DNA from: an uncultured Clostridium sp.
GTDB taxonomy: Bacteria > Bacillota > Clostridia > Clostridiales > Clostridiaceae
Assembly (NCBI RefSeq): GCF_900769625.1
Contig: NZ_CAAGHK010000030.1
Location: forward strand, 1-30,638
DNA length: 30,638 bases
Reading direction: 5' to 3'
Below are positions 1 to 7,331 of the stretch, in pieces. Both the position numbers and the translations under genes were made by a program. Each line of letters starts with the position of its first letter. Positions within the stretch are counted from its first letter, which is position 1. A model generated the notes under the pieces. That model made no database searches, was not told the origin of the DNA, and saw only the letters and a list, made by a program, of their open reading frames with translations.

Positions 1-692
1 ACATCATCATCGTCATCAAGTAAGTCTAACATCTTTTGGAACTTCTTAGCATCATCTTCGTTTATTGCAGTGTATGTATCTGGTATCATTTTTACTGCTG
101 CTTCTAAGAACTCTACGCCCTGTTCTTCTAAAGCTTCACGTACGCTACCGAAATCTTCTGGAGTAGTTGTTACTACAAATACTTCATCTTCATCTGCATT
201 GAAGTCTTCTGCACCTGCATCTAAAGCCATCATCATCATTTCGTCTTCATCTCTGTCAGCTTTTTCTATAACAAGCTCACCTTTTTCCTGGAACATGAAT
301 CCTACACAGCCTTGAGTTCCCATATTTCCTCCACCTTTAGTGAAAGCACTTCTTACATTACCTGCTGATCTGTTCTTGTTATCTGTAAGCGTTTCAACTA
401 TAACAGCTACTCCATTTGGACCATATCCTTCGTATACTATACTTTCGAAATTAACAGAACTCATTTCTCCTGATGCTTTCTTTATTGATCTTGTAATAGT
501 ATCATTAGGCATGTTAGCTGCCTTTGCTTTTGCTACAACATCTCTAAGTTTAGCATTTGTATCAAGGTTTGGTCCTCCATTTTTAACTGCTACCATTAAT
601 TCTTTACCTATCTTTGTAAAGATTTTTCCTCTTTTAGCATCAGCTTTACCTTTCTTTGCTTGTATATTATGCCACTTTGAATGTCCTGACAT
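1..692 (-). CDS. yebC: YebC/PmpR-family regulator, 3' end cut by window edge
   Basis: The reading frame opens with MSGHSKWHNIQAKKGKADAKRG, the hallmark N-terminus of the YebC/PmpR (TACO1) family, and stays open to the window edge. About 230 residues are visible against a usual length near 240-250, so only the last few are missing. The start is fixed by GGAGG about six bases before the ATG at 692. Other family features are the glycine-rich stretch (KGGGNMGTQGCVGFMF) and an acidic middle and tail; the visible end is a run of aspartates. Family members are cytoplasmic; some bind DNA as regulators, and recent work on the family also links YebC to translation of proline-rich stretches. Which role applies here cannot be told from sequence. 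It has its own promoter at 811-839. Confidence 0.95.
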   Translation of the reverse strand, partial: MSGHSKWHNIQAKKGKADAKRGKIFTKIGKELMVAVKNGGPNLDTNAKLRDVVAKAKAANMPNDTITRSIKKASGEMSSVNFESIVYEGYGPNGVAVIVETLTDNKNRSAGNVRSAFTKGGGNMGTQGCVGFMFQEKGELVIEKADRDEDEMMMMALDAGAEDFNADEDEVFVVTTTPEDFGSVREALEEQGVEFLEAAVKMIPDTYTAINEDDAKKFQKMLDLLDDDDD

Positions 693-730
693 TGTACTTC
701 CTCCTTAATTTATACATACATAAATCCTAG

Positions 731-762
731 TAATATTTATTAAATGTAATATTTATTAAATG
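731..762. repeat. Tandem 16-bp direct repeat in the yebC leader
   Basis: TAATATTTATTAAATG occurs twice back to back (731-746 and 747-762) within the 5' untranslated region of yebC. It is AT-rich and of unknown significance; it may simply be slippage-generated. Confidence 0.6.
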
Positions 763-810
763 ACTATTTTATAAGTCTTTTTGCTTTTTTAAATATAAAA
801 TTCATGAACG

Positions 811-839
811 ATTATACCACATTTTATGTTAATTCACAA
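811..839 (-). promoter_or_regulatory. SigA-type promoter of yebC
   Basis: On the minus strand TTGTGA and TATAAT are separated by exactly 17 bases. It lies about 120 bases upstream of the yebC start and just beyond the yigZ stop, so yebC can be transcribed independently of yigZ. Confidence 0.6.
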
Positions 840-868
840 TTATACTTACATTATTTACAATTTTCTCA

Positions 869-1516
869 CTAAATCTGTACATATAATCTATGCTCTTCTT
901 TAAAGTAAATTCCCTCTTCACTTTTACTTACAATAATCTTTCCACTTGATGCTTCAACAATCTCAGCTTCAATAGTAGGTGCCATGTTTTCTTCACATAA
1001 TATATGGACTATTACTTTATCTGTATACTCAGTATCTTCAATATGCCATGAATTCTGACCACATATATACTGTATTTTACCAAACAGGTCATATTCCATT
1101 TCAAAGCTCATTTTCAAGCCCTTCACCTTTTCCACTATTCCAGCAGATTTTATAGCAATACTTGCACCTTTAGTATAGGCTCTTGTAAGTCCACCTGCAC
1201 CTAAAAGCACGCCGCCAAAATATCTTGTCACAACTACAGCACAGTCTGTAATATTGCTTTTCTTCATTACTTCAAGTATTGGAATTCCTGCTGTTCCCTG
1301 TGGCTCACCATCATCTGAATATCTCTGAATCCCCATATTTTCACCAATTACATAAGCCCAGCAGTTATGTCTTGCCTGTTTATGAAGGCTTTTTATTTCA
1401 TTGACAAAGGCTTTTGCATCTTCCTCATTTTCAACCCTCTTAGCGTATCCTATGAACTCAGATTTTTTTTCTTCAAATCTGTCTTCCCCAGAATTTCTTA
1501 TTGTAATGTATGACAT
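869..1516 (-). CDS. yigZ: YigZ/IMPACT-family protein (UPF0029)
   Basis: The product is about 215 residues, normal for the YigZ/IMPACT family. Seen in the sequence are the family blocks EKKSEFIGYAKRV near the N-terminus, ARHNCWAYVIG, SDDGEPQGTAGIPIL, and VVVTRYFGGVLLGAGGLTRAY, followed by the smaller C-terminal ferredoxin-like domain. Eukaryotic IMPACT acts on the translational stress kinase GCN2; bacterial YigZ has no settled function, though ribosome- or nucleic-acid-linked roles are proposed. I place the start at the second methionine (1516) because GGGAG lies about eight bases upstream; an in-frame ATG five codons earlier (1531) lacks a good ribosome site. The short spacer upstream contains 7-bp-period repeat sequence (about 1539-1563). 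Confidence 0.93.
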   Translation of the reverse strand: MSYITIRNSGEDRFEEKKSEFIGYAKRVENEEDAKAFVNEIKSLHKQARHNCWAYVIGENMGIQRYSDDGEPQGTAGIPILEVMKKSNITDCAVVVTRYFGGVLLGAGGLTRAYTKGASIAIKSAGIVEKVKGLKMSFEMEYDLFGKIQYICGQNSWHIEDTEYTDKVIVHILCEENMAPTIEAEIVEASSGKIIVSKSEEGIYFKEEHRLYVQI

Positions 1517-1538
1517 TAATTCAACTCCCATCTTTACA

Positions 1539-1563
1539 ATTTACAATTGACATTTGACAATTA
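1539..1563. repeat. TTGACAA-type 7-bp-period repeat upstream of yigZ
   Basis: TTACAATTGACATTTGACAA: three imperfect heptads of the T(T/C)GACAA type. Related tracts lie at about 1732-1756, 1799-1818, 7109-7122 and 8549-8580. Confidence 0.55.
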
Positions 1564-1705
1564 TCTATTATATATATCTACTAAAATAATAAGCTTTAAT
1601 CATATCTTTATATATAGATAACCAATTAGTAGTTGTAAAAATAATTCCTAGAAATATTTATTAAAAGATATATAAATGCTAATAAATATTTTACATAGTA
1701 ATTAA

Positions 1706-1726
1706 AAAAATCCTATAAGGATTTTT
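1706..1726 (-). terminator. Second hairpin terminator downstream of the MocR-type gene
   Basis: Arms AAAAATCCT and AGGATTTTT enclose a three-base loop and T-runs follow on either strand. It lies beyond a first terminator at 1766-1784 and directly abuts a TTGACAA-type heptad tract at 1732-1756. Its shape and flanks closely match the former terminator now split by the IS element near 7223 and 8543. Confidence 0.6.
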
Positions 1727-1731
1727 ATCTC

Positions 1732-1756
1732 AATTGTCAATTTGTTAATTGGAATC
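1732..1756. repeat. TTGACAA-type heptad repeat beside a terminator
   Basis: CAATTGTCAATTTGTTAATT immediately follows the hairpin at 1706-1726. The same terminator-plus-heptad arrangement occurs at 8533-8580. Confidence 0.5.
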
Positions 1757-1765
1757 TATCTATTC

Positions 1766-1784
1766 AAAAAATCTCCACAGGAGA
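1766..1784 (-). terminator. Rho-independent terminator of the MocR-type gene
   Basis: On the minus strand TCTCC-TGT-GGAGA is followed by six Ts, about 16 bases after the stop codon of the upstream gene. Confidence 0.6.
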
Positions 1785-1798
1785 CTTATCCTTAATTT

Positions 1799-1818
1799 TC
1801 TATTGTCCATTGTCAATT
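1799..1818. repeat. TTGACAA-type heptad repeat forming the MocR gene's 3' end
   Basis: On the minus strand TTAATTGACAATGGACAATA overlaps the final codons of the regulator gene, so the repeat contributes its C-terminal residues and stop codon. Confidence 0.55.
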
Positions 1819-3221
1819 AACAAAATTTCTTCTTTTAATAAAGCCATTCCTTTTCTGATTTTATCTTCATTCACCACATAAAAGGATATCTTTAACGAGT
1901 CTTGTCCTTCATTCGATGATATATAAAAAATATTCCCTGGTGTTATATATACATTCCTTTTCTTGAGCCTTCTAAAAAGTATCTTTGTATCTATTTCCTT
2001 ATTATTCAAAGTAATATAGAAATTAAGTCCTCCTCTCGGATCTACATATGTAACAAGTCCTTTAAAATCCCTATCTAAAATTTCTTTTATGAGACGATAT
2101 CTTTTACTATACTCCCTATTAAGTTCCCTGATATTATTCTTCCAGCTTCCTCTTTCAATATACATATCAAGTGATCTCTGCATAAGACTTGATGTGGTGA
2201 TATCCGTATTATGTTTTGAATTTTGAAGTACTTCACTAAATATTTCCGGGGCAACAAGATATCCAAGTCTTATTCCAGGAAGGAATATCTTTGAAAAACT
2301 CTTGATATATATAACCCGATCATATTTATCAAGCCATTTGAAAGGTACATACTCTAATGAACTTTCATATATGAGTTCTGACAGATAATCATCTTCAATA
2401 ATATAAAAATCATATATCTCTGCTAACTGTAAAATCCGCTTTTTCTTCTCTACACTATAGCTTACTCCTGTAGGATTTTGAAAATAACTCATTGTGTAAA
2501 AACATCTTATTTCATTTTTCTGCAGAATTTTTTCAAATGCCTTTAAATCAATTCCATCTTCCTTTATTGGTACTTCAAATAAATTCACTTTTCTCCATTT
2601 AAATACAGATAAAGCACCCACATATGTTGGCTTTTCAACAATAACACTATCATTGATATTAAGTATACTTTTTGATGCAATATCAATACCCTGCTGTGCT
2701 CCTGAAACAATCAATATATGATCATTATTAAGTTTATTGTCCCAGAAAACCTTATTTATGGTATATATTAAATTTGAATATCCGCTTCTGTTCTGAGAAA
2801 CTAAAGCTCTCGCTCCATCTCTTTCAAGCACTTCATTGATTATTTCCTTAAGATCACTGATGGGAAATAGTACTTCTCCATTTGTTTCCCCGGTAAAATC
2901 TATAAAATCCCCATAATTTTCTAAGCTTAACTTTTTCAAATCATTTGAATACTCTTTCCTGAAAGTAGAAAATACTTCTTTTCTTTTTGCATAGCTTCCA
3001 CTTCCTATTTTCTGATAAGCATATCCCTCATTTTTAAGCTTATTATATGCATTTACAATTGTCACATTATTCACTTTTAGTTTTTGAGCAAGCGCCCTTA
3101 TTGTGGGAAGTTTATCACCATCTCTAATTTTCTGCTTATCAATCAATGATTTAATATATCCCGCAATCTGAATATATTTTGGTATTTCATCTTTAAACTT
3201 AAAATCATCATATAAATTCAT
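1800..3221 (-). CDS. MocR-type GntR/aminotransferase transcriptional regulator
   Basis: The 473-residue protein has the two-part MocR architecture. Residues about 10-80 form a GntR winged helix (PKYIQIAGYIKSLI, then GDKLPTIRALAQKLKVNNVTIVNAY). From about 105 onward is a fold-type I aminotransferase domain, with NPTG at 249-252, an Asp pair at 277-278 that would face the PLP pyridine nitrogen, and SFSK whose Lys311 is the expected PLP Schiff-base residue. Such proteins usually control vitamin B6, GABA, taurine or amino-acid genes; no target gene is adjacent, so the ligand is unknown. The start is supported by a GGGGGG run eight bases upstream. Its last residues (LIDNGQ) and stop are encoded by TTGACAA-type repeat sequence. 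Two terminators follow. Confidence 0.92.
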   Translation of the reverse strand: MNLYDDFKFKDEIPKYIQIAGYIKSLIDKQKIRDGDKLPTIRALAQKLKVNNVTIVNAYNKLKNEGYAYQKIGSGSYAKRKEVFSTFRKEYSNDLKKLSLENYGDFIDFTGETNGEVLFPISDLKEIINEVLERDGARALVSQNRSGYSNLIYTINKVFWDNKLNNDHILIVSGAQQGIDIASKSILNINDSVIVEKPTYVGALSVFKWRKVNLFEVPIKEDGIDLKAFEKILQKNEIRCFYTMSYFQNPTGVSYSVEKKKRILQLAEIYDFYIIEDDYLSELIYESSLEYVPFKWLDKYDRVIYIKSFSKIFLPGIRLGYLVAPEIFSEVLQNSKHNTDITTSSLMQRSLDMYIERGSWKNNIRELNREYSKRYRLIKEILDRDFKGLVTYVDPRGGLNFYITLNNKEIDTKILFRRLKKRNVYITPGNIFYISSNEGQDSLKISFYVVNEDKIRKGMALLKEEILLIDNGQ

Positions 3222-3239
3222 ACAGACCCCCCTTATGCA

Positions 3240-3349
3240 GTTAAGAGTTGATAGTTAGTTATGATATTCTTACAGAATATCTATAAATATATATTTTTTC
3301 AAAACAGTTCTGATGTTTTTTCCTGAACTCTCAACTTTCAACTGTTAAA
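3240..3349. repeat. AACTATCAACT-type heptad tracts between two minus-strand genes
   Basis: Two short tracts, AGTTGATAGTTAGTTATG (about 3244-3261) and AACTCTCAACTTTCAACTG (about 3325-3343), repeat with 7-base period. They bracket the spacer between the nucleotidyltransferase-like gene stop and the MocR-type gene start. Confidence 0.5.
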
Positions 3350-4255
3350 TTATTTGTATCTCCTATATGCATAAACATTTTCATTAATTAATTTTTCTCT
3401 CGCTGGAAGTTCAAGTTTTCTTGAGTTTTTTTGAATAAATCCACACTTTAATAATTCCTTTAAAATGTCCTCTATTTTTATATTAAACTGGCTGAACACT
3501 TCATCATTTTCTATTTCATATGAACTTAAATATGTATTTTTTTCTTCCAGATAATTTAGAAGAAATTTTGCAGCAATGCTTATATTTTCATCTAGATAAT
3601 CATCAATATATTCTACAAGTTCCTTTATATGATTATGTTTCAAGTCTTTCTGAACCATACTTTCAACAAGAGTATTAAATCTATTATTCAAATTCATTGT
3701 CATTTTTATAGCATCTTTGCTCACAGTGTACCCGCTTAAATTCAAGTATAATTTAGAAAAGCTGTCTAATGCTCTTATAAGCACTTCAAATGAAGTAAAT
3801 AATCTATCATTATATAGATATTTTTTACTCACACCTAAATCCTTTATTAATTTTCCAAGATAAACTAGGTTCCAAATTTCAGTAAATTTATCCATACTAT
3901 ATTTTGCCTTATTAAATAATATTTCTATTTCTTCATCCCTTGAAAACACAAGCTTTGACGAAGTAATCATATTTCTTATTTCACCCTTTTTGCCATTGCT
4001 TTCATATAACTCTAAAAACTTTTCTTTACATAAAACCTTCATATGTACAGGTATTTCAAGAATCTCTGAATGTACATCTCTTATGCTATAAAACTGATCC
4101 TTATAAACAACAAATATATCAATATCTGATTCTTCCCAAAGATCACCGCTTACAATACTTCCAAAAGCAAAAACCGCTAATACTTTTCTATTAGTCTTAA
4201 GTGAAGCAATAAGTTTTTCTGAAGCCTTTTGATAGTTAAGTATTGCTTGTAACAT
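3350..4255 (-). CDS. Nucleotidyltransferase-fold protein with helical and winged-helix-like C-terminus
   Basis: From the chosen start (ATG at 4255) the product is 301 residues. The N-terminal part carries the minimal nucleotidyltransferase signature: FGSIVSGD at 31-38 and then the two metal-binding aspartates in SDIDIFVV (Asp44 and Asp46). The middle (about 100-240) is all-helical, reminiscent of HEPN or substrate-binding helices seen next to such domains, and the last 50 residues (EDILKELLKCGFIQKNSRKLEL) read like a small winged helix. The start is chosen on AAGGTG just upstream; a TTG 14 codons earlier has no ribosome site. No partner toxin or antitoxin gene is adjacent, so it is probably not a classical MNT-HEPN pair. 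Substrate unknown. Confidence 0.75.
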   Translation of the reverse strand: MLQAILNYQKASEKLIASLKTNRKVLAVFAFGSIVSGDLWEESDIDIFVVYKDQFYSIRDVHSEILEIPVHMKVLCKEKFLELYESNGKKGEIRNMITSSKLVFSRDEEIEILFNKAKYSMDKFTEIWNLVYLGKLIKDLGVSKKYLYNDRLFTSFEVLIRALDSFSKLYLNLSGYTVSKDAIKMTMNLNNRFNTLVESMVQKDLKHNHIKELVEYIDDYLDENISIAAKFLLNYLEEKNTYLSSYEIENDEVFSQFNIKIEDILKELLKCGFIQKNSRKLELPAREKLINENVYAYRRYK

Positions 4256-4334
4256 ATTTCTGTTCACCTTCTTTACAGATAATTTTTTGTAAAACAAATT
4301 TATTATACAATATTTTCTTACTACATTACAAATT

Positions 4335-4360
4335 ATACCCCGGGAAATATTCCGGGGTAT
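4335..4360. terminator. GC-rich hairpin downstream of hflX
   Basis: ATACCCCGG and CCGGGGTAT form a nine-pair stem with an eight-base loop. It lies between hflX and the next minus-strand gene. The following sequence on the minus strand (AATTTGTAATG) is only weakly T-rich, so it may be a partial terminator or an mRNA 3'-end stabiliser. Confidence 0.45.
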
Positions 4361-4392
4361 ATTAGTATGAAATGGCTATGCCACACTTATTC

Positions 4393-4424
4393 AATTCATA
4401 ACTGATAGCTAATAGCTGAACATT
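4393..4424. repeat. Heptad repeat tract after hflX
   Basis: CATAACTGATAGCTAATAGC is a 7-bp-period AGCTATTAGCTATCAG-type tract, related in style to those at 3240-3349. Confidence 0.5.
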
Positions 4425-4458
4425 TAATGAAAACTGCTGATTTTCTTTTATTTAACTA

Positions 4459-6249
4459 TTACTTTATAATATATTGTTCAGTCTTATTATATACTTCATC
4501 ATCAACTTCAACACACATATATGTTCCATTTTCTCTGTAATCTTCTTCAAAAACTCTTCCATTTCTATGAAGGAATGATTGAATATCTCCTTTTTCGTAA
4601 GGAATAATATATTCAACTTTTCTGTAATTATAAGGCAGCTTTTCTTCAATAACTTCTAAGAATTCTTCAAGATTAGTTCCAAATGCTGCCGAAACTTCTA
4701 TTATTTTATGATTTCCTTCTAAAGTTTCCTTAATCTTCTCTATTTGTTCTTCTGATGCTTTATCAATCTTGTTTAAAACTATAATCGTTTCTTTATCTAT
4801 AGCTCCAAGTTCTGTCAATACTTCATTTACAGCAATATACTGTTCAGCTGCAGTATCGCTTGAAGTATCAATAACATGACATAAAAGATCTGAAAAAATA
4901 ACTTCTTCTAATGTTGACTTAAATGCTTCAACAAGGTCATGAGGCAGCTTTCTTACAAAACCAACTGTATCTGTCAGTGTTATTATACCTTTATTTTTTA
5001 ACGTAATTGCTCTTGTAGTTGTATCTAAAGTAGCAAACAACATATCAGCTTCAAACACTTTTTCCTTGCCCACATTTTCCTTCTTAGCTGCTAAATCACA
5101 TAAAGCATTTCTAAGAGTGGACTTTCCTGCATTTGTGTAGCCGACAAGAGAAACTTTAGGAATATTTTCTTTATTTCTTTTTTCTCTCTGTACTTCTCTC
5201 GTCTTTTTAATCTTTTTAAGTTCAGCTCTTAAATCATAAATAGTTTCCATTATGTGTCTTCTATCTGTTTCAAGCTTCTTTTCCCCTGGTCCTCTTGTTC
5301 CAATACCACCACCAGTTCTTGATAATATTGTTCCAAGACCCTGTAATCTGCTTAATCTGTATTTTAACTGAGCAAGTTCAACTTGAATTTTTGCTTCCTT
5401 TGTTTTTGCTCTCGTTGCAAATATTTCTAATATCAATATAGTTCTATCAATAACCTTTGCACCAATAGCTGCTTCTAAATTTCTAACCTGAGACCCTGAA
5501 AGTTCATCATCAAATATGATTACATTTGCTCTTTCAACCTGCCTCATCGATGCAATCTCAAGCACCTTACCTCTTCCTATATAAAATGCCGCATCTATCT
5601 TGTTCCTGCTCTGAAATACAGTATTTAATACTGGTATATTACATGCTTCTGTAAGTTCTTTCAGTTCTTCAAGACTTTCTCTTGTATCAGAACCTACTAA
5701 TATAGCCTTTTCTTCATTATCTTCTATAACATCATTTGTCTTTATTAAACTTTCAATAAATTTGATTTTATCTAATATATTGATTGACATTATGTCATTT
5801 AATGAAAGATTACTTTTTTCTTCATATTCTAATTTATTATTATATAAAGTAAGCATTCCTAATGAAAAGTCAACTATATTTCCATCTATTACAGCAACAG
5901 AAACGATTGCATCAAGTTTAAGTTTCAATAATGCTGTAAGATCCAAAGCCGACAGATTACAGTATCCATTTGGATGAGTATGAATAACTCTTACTCCTGC
6001 AAGTCTTTTCTCTTCAATATTTATTACTGGTACTTCAACCGATGTTGAATCTCCAATTGCAATAGCTGTAACATTTCCCTTTCTGTTTATTGCTACACTA
6101 ACTTCCCTTTCTATCGCATTTGATACTCTAGAAATTATATTTAAAATTTCCAGATTACACACTTCATCTTTAAGTGTTCTTATTGAATGAATGCTCTCTA
6201 ATTCATCAATCAGGGATTTTCTAATTCCTTCTATATTTCCATCTATCAT
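4459..6249 (-). CDS. hflX: GTPase HflX with N-terminal JAMM-like domain
   Basis: The protein is 596 residues, far longer than the usual 410-440 of HflX. Residues about 183-596 are a full HflX: the N-terminal HflX domain with YIGRGKVLEI and IFDDELSGSQVRNLE, the glycine-rich block GGGIGTRGPGEKKLETDRR (313-331), and the G domain with GYTNAGKS at 370-377, TLDTTTR at 408, DTVG at 427-430 and NKID at 493-496. HflX splits stalled or heat-damaged 70S ribosomes. The first ~180 residues contain His90-Thr-His92, then Ser100 and Asp103, matching the JAMM pattern HxHx7Sx2D, with Glu49 as candidate fourth residue (see findings). The start has a strong GAGGTG. Whether the JAMM-like part cleaves anything is not known to me. 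Confidence 0.93.
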   Translation of the reverse strand: MIDGNIEGIRKSLIDELESIHSIRTLKDEVCNLEILNIISRVSNAIEREVSVAINRKGNVTAIAIGDSTSVEVPVINIEEKRLAGVRVIHTHPNGYCNLSALDLTALLKLKLDAIVSVAVIDGNIVDFSLGMLTLYNNKLEYEEKSNLSLNDIMSINILDKIKFIESLIKTNDVIEDNEEKAILVGSDTRESLEELKELTEACNIPVLNTVFQSRNKIDAAFYIGRGKVLEIASMRQVERANVIIFDDELSGSQVRNLEAAIGAKVIDRTILILEIFATRAKTKEAKIQVELAQLKYRLSRLQGLGTILSRTGGGIGTRGPGEKKLETDRRHIMETIYDLRAELKKIKKTREVQREKRNKENIPKVSLVGYTNAGKSTLRNALCDLAAKKENVGKEKVFEADMLFATLDTTTRAITLKNKGIITLTDTVGFVRKLPHDLVEAFKSTLEEVIFSDLLCHVIDTSSDTAAEQYIAVNEVLTELGAIDKETIIVLNKIDKASEEQIEKIKETLEGNHKIIEVSAAFGTNLEEFLEVIEEKLPYNYRKVEYIIPYEKGDIQSFLHRNGRVFEEDYRENGTYMCVEVDDEVYNKTEQYIIK

Positions 6250-6379
6250 TAAATCACCTCATATTAGCTATCTTGACAACTTTCATATAATTTTATACTA
6301 TTAATTCATTAATTACAACTTAAATAAAATGTACTTTCAAGGCTAGTATATATGAATTTTGTATAATATTTTTCCTGCA

Positions 6380-6408
6380 TTGACATTTTAAGTTAAACTT
6401 TTTATAAT
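6380..6408 (+). promoter_or_regulatory. Consensus SigA promoter of hpt
   Basis: TTGACA and TATAAT are both perfect and separated by 17 bases. The transcript would start near 6415, leaving a leader of about 160 bases before hpt. A weaker second candidate, TTGATC-18-TATATA, begins near 6487. No purine riboswitch motif is visible in the leader. The rest of the 327-base gap between hflX and hpt is featureless AT-rich DNA. Confidence 0.75.
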
Positions 6409-6576
6409 AATTTTTTATAAATTTTTGTTCGCTGAAATATACACATTTTCTACAAAAAAATTATTTTTAAATTATTACTACTAGTTTTGATCAGAGTGTA
6501 TAAACTATAGTATATAAATATATTGTATACATAAAAATCAATAAATAACAAATATTTTTAAAGGAGTTTTAACAAG

Positions 6577-7101
6577 ATGGAAGATAAGAAACGTAATATT
6601 CTTTTTTCTGAAGAACAAATCAGTACAAGAATTAAGGAATTAGGAGAAATCATCAGCAAGGATTATCAAGGAAAAAATCTTTATGTTTTATCATTATTAA
6701 GAGGAAGCTTTGTTTACGCTGCTGACTTAGTAAGAGCTATTTCCTTAAATGTAAAAGTTGGATTTATGACTACATCAAGTTATGGACACAGTGAAACATC
6801 ATCAGGAACTGTTAAAGTAGTCAATGATATTCCTGACAATATTGAAGGATGGGACGTTCTTATTGTAGATGATATTGTTGATACTGGTATCACTATGGAT
6901 TTTGTTGTTAAGCACGTAAACAGCTTAAAACCTGCATCTATCAAGACTTGTGTTCTTCTTGACAAACCATCAAGAAGAAAAGTAGAAATTAAACCAGATT
7001 ACTGCTGTTTTGAAATCGAAGATGTATTTGTAGTTGGATATGGACTTAACTACGGTGATTTCTACAGAAATATTCCATACGTATTCAATTGGGAAGCTTA
7101 A
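6577..7101 (+). CDS. hpt: Hypoxanthine-guanine phosphoribosyltransferase
   Basis: The 174-residue product is full length for bacterial HPRT. It salvages hypoxanthine and guanine to IMP and GMP using PRPP, in the cytoplasm. Seen are LSLLRGSFVYAADLVRAI in the first third, the loop residues SSYGHSETSSG (about 67-77), and the PRPP-binding motif VLIVDDIVDTGIT at 94-106, followed by the purine-binding KPSRRK and DFYRNIPYV. The start has AAAGGAG nine bases upstream. In many Firmicutes hpt sits with tilS and ftsH; here it stands alone. Its downstream terminator has been split by an insertion sequence, so transcripts may run into the element unless stopped by the hairpin at 7238-7265. Confidence 0.96.
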   Translation: MEDKKRNILFSEEQISTRIKELGEIISKDYQGKNLYVLSLLRGSFVYAADLVRAISLNVKVGFMTTSSYGHSETSSGTVKVVNDIPDNIEGWDVLIVDDIVDTGITMDFVVKHVNSLKPASIKTCVLLDKPSRRKVEIKPDYCCFEIEDVFVVGYGLNYGDFYRNIPYVFNWEA

Positions 7102-7108
7102 GTAATGC

Positions 7109-7122
7109 CAATTGACAATTAG
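7109..7122. repeat. Single TTGACAA-type heptad pair after hpt
   Basis: CCAATTGACAATTA lies eight bases after the hpt stop codon, another gene-end instance of the dispersed heptad family. Confidence 0.4.
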
Positions 7123-7222
7123 TTTTGAAATTTCTATGTATTTTTTATATCTTAATATTATTTAAATTATTGATACTTAAATAACTTAATATTTTTGATA
7201 AATATTATTTATAATCAAAAAT

Positions 7223-7239
7223 AAAAATCCCCTATTCAG
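7223..7239 (+). terminator. Left half of former hpt/yunB terminator
   Basis: AAAAATCCCCTATTCAG ends at the left IS border. Joined to its partner at 8533-8543 it would form an 11-base-pair stem (AAAAATCCCCT with AGGGGATTTTT) with loop ATTC and T-runs in both directions, so it was a bidirectional terminator between two convergent genes. The insertion has separated the arms by about 1.3 kb. Confidence 0.75.
7232..7239. repeat. Left target-site duplication of the IS4-family element
   Basis: CTATTCAG at 7232-7239 is repeated exactly at 8527-8534, immediately outside the terminal inverted repeats. Confidence 0.8.
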
Positions 7240-7265
7240 TTTTACTGTTGCATAACAGTAAAACT
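7238..7265 (+). terminator. Hairpin at the IS left end
   Basis: AGTTTTACTGTT and AACAGTAAAACT pair around the four-base loop GCAT; the left inverted repeat is half of this stem. No T-run follows, so it is more likely a structure blocking read-in translation or transcription than a true terminator. Confidence 0.5.
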
Positions 7266-7331
7266 TACAAGGTATAAAAAAACTATTTTTAGAACAACCT
7301 TTAATTTATAGATTGGAGGTTGTTTTTTATT

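Noticed and set aside
70..708. Two open plus-strand frames of 81 and 122 codons
   Set aside because: Antisense to yebC; no ribosome site and low-complexity Ser/Thr-rich composition.
6415..6576. Purine riboswitch in the long hpt leader
   Set aside because: None of the conserved purine-aptamer loop sequences could be found; only AT-rich DNA and a possible second promoter.
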